The translations under genes were made by a program, and so were the position numbers. Below the pieces are notes generated by a model. The model did not search any database and was not told where the DNA came from. It worked only from the letters and a program-made list of their open reading frames with translations. Positions 1 through 9,316 of a DNA stretch of 64,000 nt are shown piece by piece; positions within the stretch are counted from its first letter, which is position 1, and every line of letters begins with the position of its first letter. The DNA is from Verrucomicrobiota bacterium (GTDB lineage: Bacteria; Verrucomicrobiota; Verrucomicrobiia; Opitutales; Opitutaceae), in NCBI GenBank assembly GCA_023428905.1, contig JAEYWP010000016.1, positions 310,001-374,000 on the forward strand, given 5' to 3'.

Positions 1-296
1 CATTCCGGCACGGCGCGGGCGGCGAGAGCCTCGGCTTTGATGCTGGCGGGGTTCTTGTCAAAACGTGCCTGGAAATCGAGCGCCTCTTCGATCCGCTTCT
101 GGTCGGAGGCACGGGTGTCGAGCCATTGTATCCACCGGAAGTACACAAAGACGGCGTTGCTGATCGCGCGCTTCTCGCGCGGGCCGATGTGGCGGGCGGT
201 GGTGAAATAGCGGCGAAGCGCGACGTCGGCATGCAGCTGGGGCGTGATCGTGTGGAGCACGCGAGCGGCGTGATTGAGGGTCGAGGATTCGGCCAT
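1..296 (-). CDS. RsmB/NOP2-like rRNA cytosine-C5 methyltransferase, N-terminal part (cut by window edge)
   Basis: Only the first 98 codons lie in the window; the gene reads off the left edge with no stop, and begins with ATG at 294-296. The visible protein starts MAESSTLNHAARVLHTI and contains a basic stretch ending FVYFRWIQWL. This resembles the alpha-helical N-terminal RNA-binding region of RsmB-type 16S rRNA m5C methyltransferases (pattern HAARVL...RRYF...R.R..IS.AVF...RW). The catalytic SAM domain with its two cysteines would lie outside the window, so the enzymatic call is by N-terminal resemblance only. It lies 38 bases downstream of dnaE on the same strand and could be co-transcribed with it. 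Confidence 0.6.
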   Translation of the reverse strand, partial: MAESSTLNHAARVLHTITPQLHADVALRRYFTTARHIGPREKRAISNAVFVYFRWIQWLDTRASDQKRIEEALDFQARFDKNPASIKAEALAARAVPE

Positions 297-334
297 GTAC
301 GGAAAGGGTTGAGTGGGTAATGGGCGCGTCGCGG

Positions 335-3300
335 TTAGGCGGCGCTCTTTTTTTTGCCCCAGCGGTTGGTTTCTTTGAGTTCGAGGCGCTTGGTCTCGAT
401 CTCCACGCCGGCCACGGCGGGGTGGGCGCGGAGTTCCTGGAAGCGGCGGGCGTTGAGTTTCCAGCCCAGGGCGCTGCTGGTTTCAGAGATCGCGCTGACC
501 CGCTGTTCGAAGACAAAGCCGATGGAGATCTTCGTCTCGCCCACCTGCTTGTTCAGGGTCTCCCGGAGGATCTCCAGGAAATGCCCGACCTGGGGGTGCT
601 GGGGGTGGAGCAGCCAGGTGACGCGTTTGACCGCGCCGGCGACAAAATTGTCGAGGGGGTAACACTCCTTCACGTTGATGCGCGCGCCGTCTTCTCCGAC
701 GAGCACGTTGCCCTGCACCAACACCAGTGCGTTTTCGGCCAGGTTCTGGCCGTAGGTCGCATAGGCGTCGGCAAACATATTCAGCCCGAGCGAGGCGCGC
801 TTGGTCGCGAGGGTGAAGGAGGCCCAGGGCCGGTTGTCCTTTTTCGAGAGGCGCTTGGCGATGGAGCCGGCGATTCCGCAGAGCCGGAACTCCGTCCGGT
901 CTGCCTGCCCCATCAGTTGTTCGATGGGAAAGGTGTCGATCGCCACCGCCAGGCCGTCGTAGGTGTTCATCGGGTGGCCCGAGACGTAGAAGCCGAGCAG
1001 TTCCTTCTCGAACTGCAGCTTTTCCGCGGAGGTGAAGTCCTCCTCGTCGTCCGGTGCGCCCGGTTTTGGGGAGGCTCCCTTGGCGCGCGGCTTTTTCTCC
1101 ACCGGAGCCGGAGTCTCCAGCATCTCCAGGAGATTGAACTGCCCGGCGGCACGGTCCTTCGCCTGGGCGGCGGCGCCGGCGAGGGCGGAGTCGATGCTGT
1201 CGAAAAGCCTCTTGCGGGGCGCGCCGGTGTAGTCGAAGGCGCCGGTCTTCACCAGGTGCTCCAGCACGCGCTTGTTGATCGCGCGCCCGTCGATCCGTCG
1301 CACCATGTCATCAAAATCCCGATACGGGCCGTTGCGGTCGCGCTCCTCGATGATCTTCTGCGCCGCCTGCTCGCCCACGCCCTTGATCCCGGCCAGGCCG
1401 AAACGGATCATGCCGGCCGTGCCGGTGGCGGCCGGCTGGGTGCCGACCACCGGGGTGAAGGCCTCGCGCGACTCGTTGATGTCCGGGCCGAGGACCAGGA
1501 GGCCCATCGCGGCCGCCTCGGCGATGAAGTGGGAGACCTTCTCCGCATTGCCCAGCTCGGCGGTCAGGACCGCAGCCATGAACTGGACCGGGTAGTTGGC
1601 TTTCAGGTACGCAGTCTGGTAGGCCACCACCGCATAGGCGGCCGAGTGGGACTTGTTGAAGCCGTATTGGGCGAACTTGTTCAGCAGGTCGAAGATCTCG
1701 TTGGCCTTGCCCTCGGTGATGTTGTGGTGCTTGCGCGCGCCCTCGACGAATTTCACCCGCTCCTTCGCCATCGCGTCCGCGTCCTTCTTGCCCATGGCGC
1801 GGCGCAGCATGTCGGCGCCGCCGAGGGTGTAACCGGCGATGACCCGGGCGCACTCCATCACCTGCTCCTGGTAGACGATGATGCCGTAGGTTTCCTTCAG
1901 GACCGGCTCGAGCAGCGGGTGAGGATAGGTGATTGTATCCGGATCCTTCTTACCGCGGGCGTAGTCGGGGATGAACTGCATCGGCCCCGGGCGGTAGAGG
2001 GCGGAGATGGCGTTGATGTCGTCGATGTTGGAGATGCCCACCAGCTTGGAGGCGTTCTGCATCCCGCCGGACTCGAGCTGGAAGACGCCGACCGTCTTGC
2101 CGACATTGAGCAGCTCGTAGGTTTTCGGGTCCTCCAGGGAGACCGTCTCGATGTCGAAGCCCTTGTCCGCGGTGCGGCGGACGTTCTCCACTGCGTCGGA
2201 GATGACCGTCAGGGTCTTCAGGCCGAGGAAGTCCATCTTCAGCAGCCCGAGCTTGCCCACCGCGTTCATGTCGTACTGCACCGTCACATCGCCCTCCTGG
2301 AGGGTGAGCGGGACAAATTCGTCCAGGGGCTTGTCGGTGATGATGATGCCGGCGGCATGTTTGCCGGTGTTGCGCACCATGCCCTCGAGGACCAGGGCCT
2401 GGTTGACGATCTTCTTGGCGACCGGATTGCGGTCGATCTCGTTGCGCAATTCGCTCGATTTGCCGATCGCATCCTCCAGCGAGATGTTGAGTTCGTCCGG
2501 TATCATCTTCGCCAGCCGGTCGGCCTCGGCAAAGGGCAGGTTGTGCACCCGGGAGACGTCGCGGATCACCATCTTGGCCCCGAGGGTGCCGTAGGTGATG
2601 ATGTTCGCCACGCAGTCGCGCCCGTACTTTTCGCGCACGTAGTTGATCACCTCCTCGCGCCGCCGCATGCAGAAATCGATGTCGAAGTCGGGGGGTGAGA
2701 CGCGTTCCGGGTTGAGGAAGCGTTCGAAAAGGAGGCCGAAACGGATGGGGTCGATGTTCGTGATGCCCAGCAGGTACGCCACCATGCAGCCGGCGCCGGA
2801 ACCGCGACCGGGCCCGACCGGGACGCCGTGTTGTTTCGCCCAATGGATGAAATCCCAGACGACCAGGAAGTAGTCGACGAAGCCCGTGACGTTGATGATC
2901 GACAGCTCGTAGCGCATGCGCACCACAAGGAGTTCGCCGCGGTCGAGGCCGTTGTAGTCGGGGGCTGACGGTTTTTGTCCGGCCGGGACGTTGAGCTTTT
3001 CCAGCCGCTGCTGCACGGCTTCGTGGGTGACGATCGACGCGTAATCCACGTCGTAGCGCGTCTTCAGACCGGTGATACACAGGTCGAGCAGGTAGCCGCC
3101 GCGGTCGACCTTGACCTCAACGGGCAGGGGATAGCGCGGATACCGTTCGCTGCCCTTGGGGAAGGGGATGGCGAGGTCACACATCTCCGCCACCAGCTGG
3201 GTGTTGGTGAGCGACTCCGGCACTTCGCCGAAGAGCTGGGCCATCTCGTCGCGCGACTTCAGGTAGAACTGGGTGGAGTCGAACTTCATCCGGTTCTCCT

Positions 3301-4012
3301 CCTCGATCTTCGAGCCGGTCTGGATGCAGAGCATCGCATCGTGCGGCCCTGCGTCCTCGGCTCGGACGTAGTGGACGTCGTTTGTGCAGATGACCCTGAG
3401 GTCAAACTCCTCCGCCAGCTTCAGCAGCCCGGGAATGATCTTCCGCTGCTCGGGGATGCCGTGGTCCTGGATCTCGATGAAGAAATTCTCGCGGCCGAAG
3501 ATCTCGACAAACCGCGCCGTGGCCTTGCGGGCCTCCTCCCACCGATCGTGCATCAGGTGCTGTGGAACGATGGCAGCGAGGCAGCCGCTGAAGGCGATCA
3601 ACCCGCTGGCGTGGCGGGCGAGCGTCTCCCAGTCTGCGCGCGGTTTGTAATAAAACCCGCGGAGGTGAGCGTCGGAAACCAGCTTCAGGAGGTTTTGGTA
3701 GCCGGTCAGATTTCGCGCAAGGAGCCCCAGGTGGTAATAACTCTTTCCGTCCTCGGCCCGGCCGTTTTTTTCGAGGCGCGACCCCTCGACCAGGTAGATC
3801 TCGCAGCCGATCAGCGGTTTGATGCTCTTCGCCTTGGCGGCATTGTAGAACTCGATGGCGCCGTACAAGTTGCCGTGGTCGGTGAGGGCCATGGCGGTCA
3901 TGCCCAGTCCCGCGGCCCGGTCCATCAGCCGGTCGATCCGGCAGGCGCCGTCGAGCAGGCTATAATCGGTATGGACGTGGAGGTGGACGAAGTTCTTATC
4001 GGGTGACGACAC
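335..4012 (-). CDS. dnaE: DNA polymerase III subunit alpha
   Basis: Replicative polymerase catalytic subunit, about 1,225 residues, the usual DnaE size. The N-terminal PHP domain opens with FVHLHVHTDYSLLDGA, the universal DnaE beginning. The polymerase core has the catalytic motif PDFDIDFCMRRREEV and the GPGRGSGAG block, followed by the helix-hairpin-helix region (GIKGVGEQAAQKI) and a C-terminal OB fold. The open frame extends upstream to a TTG at 4057. I prefer the GTG at 4010-4012 because the family homology begins directly after it and the extra 15 residues look non-coding; neither start has a Shine-Dalgarno. It is divergent from rpsU. A long plus-strand frame over the same bases is its antisense shadow. 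Confidence 0.97.
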   Translation of the reverse strand: MSSPDKNFVHLHVHTDYSLLDGACRIDRLMDRAAGLGMTAMALTDHGNLYGAIEFYNAAKAKSIKPLIGCEIYLVEGSRLEKNGRAEDGKSYYHLGLLARNLTGYQNLLKLVSDAHLRGFYYKPRADWETLARHASGLIAFSGCLAAIVPQHLMHDRWEEARKATARFVEIFGRENFFIEIQDHGIPEQRKIIPGLLKLAEEFDLRVICTNDVHYVRAEDAGPHDAMLCIQTGSKIEEENRMKFDSTQFYLKSRDEMAQLFGEVPESLTNTQLVAEMCDLAIPFPKGSERYPRYPLPVEVKVDRGGYLLDLCITGLKTRYDVDYASIVTHEAVQQRLEKLNVPAGQKPSAPDYNGLDRGELLVVRMRYELSIINVTGFVDYFLVVWDFIHWAKQHGVPVGPGRGSGAGCMVAYLLGITNIDPIRFGLLFERFLNPERVSPPDFDIDFCMRRREEVINYVREKYGRDCVANIITYGTLGAKMVIRDVSRVHNLPFAEADRLAKMIPDELNISLEDAIGKSSELRNEIDRNPVAKKIVNQALVLEGMVRNTGKHAAGIIITDKPLDEFVPLTLQEGDVTVQYDMNAVGKLGLLKMDFLGLKTLTVISDAVENVRRTADKGFDIETVSLEDPKTYELLNVGKTVGVFQLESGGMQNASKLVGISNIDDINAISALYRPGPMQFIPDYARGKKDPDTITYPHPLLEPVLKETYGIIVYQEQVMECARVIAGYTLGGADMLRRAMGKKDADAMAKERVKFVEGARKHHNITEGKANEIFDLLNKFAQYGFNKSHSAAYAVVAYQTAYLKANYPVQFMAAVLTAELGNAEKVSHFIAEAAAMGLLVLGPDINESREAFTPVVGTQPAATGTAGMIRFGLAGIKGVGEQAAQKIIEERDRNGPYRDFDDMVRRIDGRAINKRVLEHLVKTGAFDYTGAPRKRLFDSIDSALAGAAAQAKDRAAGQFNLLEMLETPAPVEKKPRAKGASPKPGAPDDEEDFTSAEKLQFEKELLGFYVSGHPMNTYDGLAVAIDTFPIEQLMGQADRTEFRLCGIAGSIAKRLSKKDNRPWASFTLATKRASLGLNMFADAYATYGQNLAENALVLVQGNVLVGEDGARINVKECYPLDNFVAGAVKRVTWLLHPQHPQVGHFLEILRETLNKQVGETKISIGFVFEQRVSAISETSSALGWKLNARRFQELRAHPAVAGVEIETKRLELKETNRWGKKKSAA

Positions 4013-4127
4013 GGCAGCGCAGGATGGGTCGAAAAAACGGTTTTTCCAAAGGGGCAAATTACCGTTGACGACGCGATTTCTATTTTGCCTAGTAATCCTT
4101 TTTTCCGAGCAAACTCAGATCTGCCAC

Positions 4128-4325
4128 ATGTCCATCGAAATCAAGATTCGCAAGAACGAGCCGGTTGATCGTGCGCTGCGCCGCATGAAGAAGAAGCTCG
4201 ATCGCGAGAACATCATCAAGGGTGTCCGCGCCAAGCGCTACTACGAAAAACCGTGCGAGAAGCGTCGCCGCAAGGACAAGGTCGCCGCCTTCACCCAGAT
4301 GCTGCGCCGCCGTTACGAGAGCTGA
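4128..4325 (+). CDS. rpsU: 30S ribosomal protein S21 (bS21)
   Basis: A 65-residue, very basic protein beginning MSIEIKIRKNEPVDRALRRM and ending in an arginine-rich tail (MLRRRYES), the classic bS21 sequence and length. It binds the 30S platform next to the anti-Shine-Dalgarno end of 16S rRNA. The ATG at 4128 is chosen over an upstream TTG at 4065 because the bS21 family begins there. No purine-rich ribosome-binding site is visible. A clear intrinsic terminator follows 25 bases after the stop, so this is probably a monocistronic unit. Confidence 0.96.
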   Translation: MSIEIKIRKNEPVDRALRRMKKKLDRENIIKGVRAKRYYEKPCEKRRRKDKVAAFTQMLRRRYES

Positions 4326-4350
4326 GTTCTCCCACCTCGTATTTTTGCTG

Positions 4351-4390
4351 GACCGCGCTCTGCGAAAAGCGGAGGGCGGTCTTGTTGTTT
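4351..4390 (+). terminator. Intrinsic terminator of rpsU
   Basis: The hairpin arms GACCGC and GCGGTC enclose a partly paired inner stem and a GAAAA loop, followed by a T-rich tract (CTTGTTGTTT). It lies just after the rpsU stop and before the next plus-strand gene. Confidence 0.75.
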
Positions 4391-4512
4391 CCATGGCTCG
4401 CGGATACACGCGGGCATTGCGCATGCGGCTGAGTGGGGGTGTCGTGTCGCCGGTGCGTTTGGTGTTTCACTGACCGGACGACTGCTATCCACTTCAGCGT
4501 TCGTCCGCATCC

Positions 4513-5472
4513 ATGGCTGCTTCACCCATCGTCGCTCTTTCGTCCTGCTGGTGCTCCTCCCGGCACACGGATGGATATGCGATGCTGAAAGAGATAGCGG
4601 ACCTGGGGTTTTCCCACGCGGAGCTGAGTCACGGGATCCGCATCACCCTCGTGCCGGGGGTGCTGAAGGCGGTGGAGCAGGGACTGATCGAAATCAGTTC
4701 CACCCACAATTTCTGCCCGCTGCCCACCGGCATCACGCAGGCCGCGCCGAACCTGTTCGAACCTTCCGCGCTGGATACACGCGAGCAGGAGCAGTGGGTG
4801 CGCCAGACCAAACGCTCGATCGACTTCGCCGCCCAGGTGGGTGCACGCGTGCTGGTCCTTCACCTGGGCAGCGTGCGTTTCCGCTGGTTTCATCCCGGCC
4901 AGAAGCTGGAGCGGCAGGCCGAGAAACGCGGGGGCCGGGCGCTGGGGGCGGACCCCACCTACACCGCGGTGCGCGACAAGGCCCTGCTGAAGATGCTCAA
5001 GCGCATGCGCCCCAATTGGGAGCGGGTGAAGCTGAGCCTCGAGCAGGTCCGTGGGTATGCCCACGAAAAGGGCGTGGCGCTCGGACTGGAGAATCGGGAG
5101 CGTTTTGAGGAGCTTCCGCTGGACGACGACTTTCAGGATCTGCTGGGCGAGCTTACGCAACCTCACACCGCGGGTTATTGGCATGACACGGGGCACGCCC
5201 ACATCAAAGAGGGGCTGGCCCTGATCAACCATCGCGAGCAGCTGCAGAAAAATGCGGCTCATACGCTCGGGTTTCACCTGCACGATGTGAATGGCGCGGG
5301 CCAGGACCACCAGGCGATCGGGTCGGGCCTGATCGACTTCGAGATGGTGAGCGGTTTTTGGAAGCCGGAGCACCTGCTGGTGCTCGAGTTCAGCCCCCGT
5401 CTTCCCACCCCCGACATCGTGCGCTCAAAAGAGCGGGTGGACGCACTCCTCACCCGGCCGAAGCCGGTGTAA
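4513..5472 (+). CDS. TIM-barrel sugar phosphate isomerase/epimerase family protein (AP endonuclease 2 superfamily)
   Basis: A 319-residue cytoplasmic protein with the alternating beta/alpha pattern of the xylose-isomerase-like TIM barrel. Likely metal ligands fall in the usual places: Glu in GLENRERFEE, Asp/His in YWHDTGHAHIK, His in GFHLHDVNG and Glu near the C-terminus (LVLEFSP). Members catalyse isomerisation, epimerisation, dehydration or lyase reactions on sugars; the substrate cannot be read from the sequence. ATG start at 4513 with the pyrimidine-rich leader TTCGTCCGCATCC. It is convergent with mutY, with no carbohydrate neighbours, so context gives no further clue. Confidence 0.85.
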   Translation: MAASPIVALSSCWCSSRHTDGYAMLKEIADLGFSHAELSHGIRITLVPGVLKAVEQGLIEISSTHNFCPLPTGITQAAPNLFEPSALDTREQEQWVRQTKRSIDFAAQVGARVLVLHLGSVRFRWFHPGQKLERQAEKRGGRALGADPTYTAVRDKALLKMLKRMRPNWERVKLSLEQVRGYAHEKGVALGLENRERFEELPLDDDFQDLLGELTQPHTAGYWHDTGHAHIKEGLALINHREQLQKNAAHTLGFHLHDVNGAGQDHQAIGSGLIDFEMVSGFWKPEHLLVLEFSPRLPTPDIVRSKERVDALLTRPKPV

Positions 5473-5501
5473 CCATTTGCGGTGAAGACTGTGGGCCGGG
5501 G

Positions 5502-6548
5502 TCAGCCGAGGGAGAGGAGCTCGCGGCTCCAGCGGCGGTGGGGGCCGGAGAGGGTGACGTCTTCCAGCTGGGTCACAAGCACCCAGACGAGCGTGGCGGA
5601 AGCCAGGACGGCGGGAGGTAGTTGAGAAAGTGCTACGCGGTGGAAGGACTCGGTGATCGCATACCGCGTGATGCCCCGCTTGCGCACCAGCAGCGGCGGA
5701 GGAAAGGTGGCGTCGGCCAGCCCAACGTCGGCGAGGGTGGGGATCTCGTGCATGTCGGCGAACCGCCGAGCCCGCCCATCCGACCGGTGCAGCAGCAGCC
5801 GGCCGTCGTGGAGGCACCAAGCCCGCGCGACCGCCATCCGTTCGATGGTCTTGGGCGCGAGCCTGGGAAACCGTTCGGGGGCGCCGGTACGTCGTCCGGC
5901 ACACTGGTCAAAGACGGGGCATACCGTGCAAAGCGGCTTCTGGCGCACGCAGACGGTGGCGCCGAGCTCCATCATCGCCTGGTTGTGATCACCCGGTGCG
6001 TCTGGGGAGACCAGGGCGTTAGCCAGGGGGGCGAACGCCTTGGAGGCGGTGGCAGAGTCGCGAAACGGTGTCCCATCCGCGGTCAGCCGGGCGAGGATCC
6101 GCACGACATTGCCATCGACGCAGGCGACGCGGGCGCCGAACGCGATGCTGGTGACGGCGGCCGCCGTGTATGGACCCACGCCGGGCAGGGGGAGCCAGGC
6201 CTCGGGCGTGCGGGGGAGTTCGGGCAGGGCGGTGACAGCGCGGGCCAGACGCTGGAGATTGCGCGCCCGGGAATAATAACCGAGCCCCTCCCAGAGTTTC
6301 AGGACCTGTGACTCCGGTGCCCCGGCGAGGGAGGCAAAGTCGGGGAGCGTCTCCATCCACCGATCAAAGTACGGCAGCATCGTTTTCACCTGCGTCTGCT
6401 GCAGCATGAACTCGCTTACCACGGTGCGATAGGCCGACGGGTGCTCCCGCCAGGGGAGGCGGCGGCGGTGGGCATGGTACCAATCGAGCAGAGCGGCTCG
6501 GAAGCCGGTGGCGTGTGCGATCAGTTCGGATACGGCGGCGGACGGCAC
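5502..6548 (-). CDS. mutY: A/G-specific adenine DNA glycosylase
   Basis: Removes adenine mispaired with 8-oxoguanine. About 348 residues. Seen: the catalytic Glu block LWEGLGYYSRARNLQ, helix-hairpin-helix LPGVGPYTAAAV, the catalytic Asp in VDGNVVRIL, and the 4Fe-4S loop with cysteine spacing C-x6-C-x2-C-x5-C (CVRQKPLCTVCPVFDQC). A C-terminal NUDIX-like part follows (WCLHDGRLLLHRSDG). The frame is open to 6767, which would overlap rnhC; the GTG at 6546-6548, giving MPSAAVSELIAHATG, fits the family length better. Start confidence is moderate. It is divergent from rnhC. Confidence 0.94.
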   Translation of the reverse strand: MPSAAVSELIAHATGFRAALLDWYHAHRRRLPWREHPSAYRTVVSEFMLQQTQVKTMLPYFDRWMETLPDFASLAGAPESQVLKLWEGLGYYSRARNLQRLARAVTALPELPRTPEAWLPLPGVGPYTAAAVTSIAFGARVACVDGNVVRILARLTADGTPFRDSATASKAFAPLANALVSPDAPGDHNQAMMELGATVCVRQKPLCTVCPVFDQCAGRRTGAPERFPRLAPKTIERMAVARAWCLHDGRLLLHRSDGRARRFADMHEIPTLADVGLADATFPPPLLVRKRGITRYAITESFHRVALSQLPPAVLASATLVWVLVTQLEDVTLSGPHRRWSRELLSLG

Positions 6549-6718
6549 GGCGAAAAGGGGCGTCACCCTGGGCGGGGCGGGGCGAGGGGGCAATGGGGAA
6601 TGCGCGGTCGCGCCTGAAAGTCCCGGAGGTGGAGGACCTCGCGCGGCCAAGGCGGCGGGCGGGGAGACAGGTGCAGAATCGCTTTGCGCTTTTGGTCCGG
6701 CGTTCTCTGCTGGGGGCG

Positions 6719-7729
6719 ATGGCCCTGACCACCAACGATGGCGAAAAGCCGAAAAAGCTCGCGACATACACGATCAAGTTGACGGACGCCCAGATGGACA
6801 AACTGGAGAGCGTGCTCGAGGGGCGGGGCTGGTCGCCCTTTGACGTGCCGTACTCGCGTTTTGCCTTCCGCGGACCGGACTGCAACGTCACCGCCTACGA
6901 CAAACGCAAGGTGGTCGTCATCGCCGGAAAAGGCACGGAGGAGTTTGTCTTGAACGTTCTCGAAGCAGAAGTCACCCAGGCGGCCCGGCTCGGATACGAT
7001 GAAGTCCTCCACCCCGACTGGTTCGAGGCACATGCGGGTCTGGACGAAAGTGGCAAAGGCGACTTTTTCGGCCCGTTGATCACCGCCACCGTGATCGCCG
7101 AAAAAGGTGCCATCGAGGAGTGGATCAAAGCGGGCGTGAAGGACTCCAAGCGGATCGCCGAGAATCAGATCTTTCGTTTGGACAAGATCATCCGCGGGAC
7201 CCCCGGTGTCGTGGTGGAGGTGTTTCCATGGACGATGCCGAAGTACAACGACCTGATGTTAAAGAAGACGGCGAACACGAACCGTCTGCTCGGCTGGCAG
7301 CATGCCAAGGGTCTGATGCGCGCCCTGGAGCGGAAGTGGGTTCCGTGGGGACTGCTGGACCAGTTTAGCGAAGAACCGCTGGTGCAACGGGAGCTGGCCA
7401 AGAGTGGTCTGAAGGATTTCGACCTGCGCATGCGGACAAAGGCGGAAGAGGACCCCGTGGTTGCGGCGGCCTCGGTGGTCGCGCGTGCCGAATATGTCCG
7501 GCAGATGAACGACCTGTCGAAGAAGGCCGGAATGCCGCTGCAAAAGGGAGCGAGTGCCCTCGTGAAAGCGCAGGCCCAGGAGCTGATCACTAAATTCGGC
7601 GTCCGATCGCTGGGAGAGTACGCTAAGCTGCATTTCCGCACTGCCTACGAGGTCGTCTCCGCGGCCGGAAAGCTCGACGAGCTGCCGCTGCCGGCGCCCA
7701 AGGAGCGGGTGGAGTTTGGCAGTCAGTAG
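6719..7729 (+). CDS. rnhC: Ribonuclease HIII
   Basis: A 336-residue RNase that cuts the RNA strand of RNA/DNA hybrids. The N-terminal TBP-like substrate-binding domain (about residues 10-95) precedes the catalytic domain, which carries the HIII hallmark LDESGKGDFFGPL, then VKDSKRI and a later Asp in EEDPVVAAASVVARA. ATG at 6719 is the start because the TBP-like domain begins just after it; the open frame runs back to 6515 but overlaps mutY and has arginine-rich shadow composition. RNase HII lies only about 760 bases downstream. Confidence 0.95.
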   Translation: MALTTNDGEKPKKLATYTIKLTDAQMDKLESVLEGRGWSPFDVPYSRFAFRGPDCNVTAYDKRKVVVIAGKGTEEFVLNVLEAEVTQAARLGYDEVLHPDWFEAHAGLDESGKGDFFGPLITATVIAEKGAIEEWIKAGVKDSKRIAENQIFRLDKIIRGTPGVVVEVFPWTMPKYNDLMLKKTANTNRLLGWQHAKGLMRALERKWVPWGLLDQFSEEPLVQRELAKSGLKDFDLRMRTKAEEDPVVAAASVVARAEYVRQMNDLSKKAGMPLQKGASALVKAQAQELITKFGVRSLGEYAKLHFRTAYEVVSAAGKLDELPLPAPKERVEFGSQ

Positions 7730-7742
7730 CGCAGGCCGCAGG

Positions 7743-8237
7743 TCAGGGGACGGGCGCCGGTCGCGTGGGTGTTTCCTTTTCTGCGAGCGAGCGGATGTAG
7801 CGCGTGAAGTCCTCGTCCTCGCCTTCGAGCATGGTCGGTAGCGCGTCGCGGAAGTCGGTCCTTCGCACCCATTCCACGATGTAGTCCTCCCACGACTGCC
7901 AGAGGCGGCGGGTCTGTTTGTCCATCTCGTCCTCGTAGACCAGCAGGTAGGCGCGTTCGAACAGGGAAATGAGGATGCCGAAAATCGCGGTCTTGCGCTC
8001 CTTCTGTTCCTCGGAGAGCTCCTGCCGTGCGGCGTCGCGCCGCAGGAGTTGGAGGTCTGCATTGTCGAGCACCAGCTTCAGGAACTCCCGGTACTCGTCC
8101 GACAGGCGTTGAAAGATTTCCTCCTGGTCGTTTTGCCGCTCCTTCTGCTGTTCGGAGATGAAGACATAGATTGCGAACGGCAGACCGATGATGGTGACGA
8201 GGTAGCTGAGAAGCTCACACCACTCGAGGAAAGACAT
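7743..8237 (-). CDS. Membrane-anchored hypothetical protein
   Basis: A 164-residue protein starting at ATG 8235-8237 (MSFLEWCELLSYLV). One hydrophobic segment at about residues 8-28 is followed by a highly charged helical region (EQQKERQNDQEEIFQRL..., coiled-coil-like) and a second helical block (FGILISLFERAYLLVYEDEM). The look is of a protein tethered to the inner membrane by its N-terminus with a cytoplasmic helical domain. I do not recognise the family. It is convergent with rnhC (13-base gap) and divergent from rnhB. Confidence 0.7.
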   Translation of the reverse strand: MSFLEWCELLSYLVTIIGLPFAIYVFISEQQKERQNDQEEIFQRLSDEYREFLKLVLDNADLQLLRRDAARQELSEEQKERKTAIFGILISLFERAYLLVYEDEMDKQTRRLWQSWEDYIVEWVRRTDFRDALPTMLEGEDEDFTRYIRSLAEKETPTRPAPVP

Positions 8238-8491
8238 GGCACAAGGATAGCCGGGTGGGACGCCTTGGCGAGCGGAGAGGTGGTTAACCCGTTGTGGCGG
8301 CGCTGCCTTCATCCGGGCGAGGCGCCCCGAGCCGCGTTTGTGCGCGGGGCAAACCCAGGGATGCCCCGGCGAAAGGGCCCTCTGTTGATGGGAGGACGCC
8401 GGCGATCGTGGTTCCGGCGGCGGGGTCGGCGCCGAGCGGCGCGAAATGGTCGCACTTGCGGGAGAGGCGCTCCCGCCTCAGAACTTTCCGG

Positions 8492-9277
8492 ATGAAACGC
8501 CGCCAGCTGCGCGGCTATGACCTCAAGCAGATCTATGGGTTTTCCGGCCTCATCGGTGTCGACGAGGCAGGCCGCGGCGCGTTGGCAGGCCCCGTGGTCG
8601 CCGCGGCGGTGTTGGTCAACCAGGACTTCCTGGAAAGCCGCTGGGCGGTCACCCGCGCCGGGAGAGTCAACGACTCGAAGCAGCTCACGCCGGCAGAGCG
8701 GGAGGAGCTGTGGTTCGATTTCGAGACCCTCCGGGCGCAGAACCAGATCCAGGCCCACTTCGGCGTCGCGAGTGTCGAGGAGATCGAGCACTTCAACATC
8801 CTCGGCGCGACGAAGCTCGCGATGCGGCGGGCGCTGGAAGGGATTTATCCGGTTCAGGCCTTCCACCGCCAGAAGGAACCCGACCTGTTTTCCAGCGCGG
8901 ACGAACTCGCGTCCTACCATCCCCAGGTGTCCTGCCGCATCCTGATCGACGGGCTCTCGCTCAAACACTTCCCGTACCCGCATGACGGTGTGATCAATGG
9001 TGACGCCCGCTCGCTGGCGATCGCCATGGCCTCCATCATCGCCAAGGTGACGCGCGACCGCCTGATGTGTGAGCTCGAGGGCACATACCCCGGCTACGGG
9101 TTCAGTCAGCACAAGGGGTATGGAACGGAGGAACATCGCGAAGCGCTCGCGCGGCTGGGACGGTGCGCGCAGCATCGGGAGCTTTTTTTGCGCAAGCTTC
9201 TGGCGCAGCGGATCGATCCGGCGCAGATCGATTTTCTCGCCAGCGAAGACCTCCAGCCTGGTGAAGAAATCCGCTGA
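8492..9277 (+). CDS. rnhB: Ribonuclease HII
   Basis: A 261-residue enzyme with the HII signature GVDEAGRGALAGPVVAAAVL, the second metal-ligand region RVNDSKQLTPAER, and the third in LIDGLSLKHF, then SIIAKVTRDRLM and GFSQHKGYGTEEH. It removes single ribonucleotides and RNA primers from DNA. It is longer than the usual about 200 residues, partly because of an extra charged loop around residues 125-155 (FHRQKEPDLFSSADEL). ATG 8492 is preferred; the upstream extension is shadow sequence. Confidence 0.95.
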   Translation: MKRRQLRGYDLKQIYGFSGLIGVDEAGRGALAGPVVAAAVLVNQDFLESRWAVTRAGRVNDSKQLTPAEREELWFDFETLRAQNQIQAHFGVASVEEIEHFNILGATKLAMRRALEGIYPVQAFHRQKEPDLFSSADELASYHPQVSCRILIDGLSLKHFPYPHDGVINGDARSLAIAMASIIAKVTRDRLMCELEGTYPGYGFSQHKGYGTEEHREALARLGRCAQHRELFLRKLLAQRIDPAQIDFLASEDLQPGEEIR

Positions 9278-9316
9278 CGCACCGCGCGCCTTTTTCCCCC
9301 GATCCCCCTTTTCTCC

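Noticed and set aside
320..2698. 792-codon plus-strand open frame
   Set aside because: Lies antisense to dnaE and has no recognisable domain; long antisense frames are expected in GC-rich DNA with strong third-position GC.
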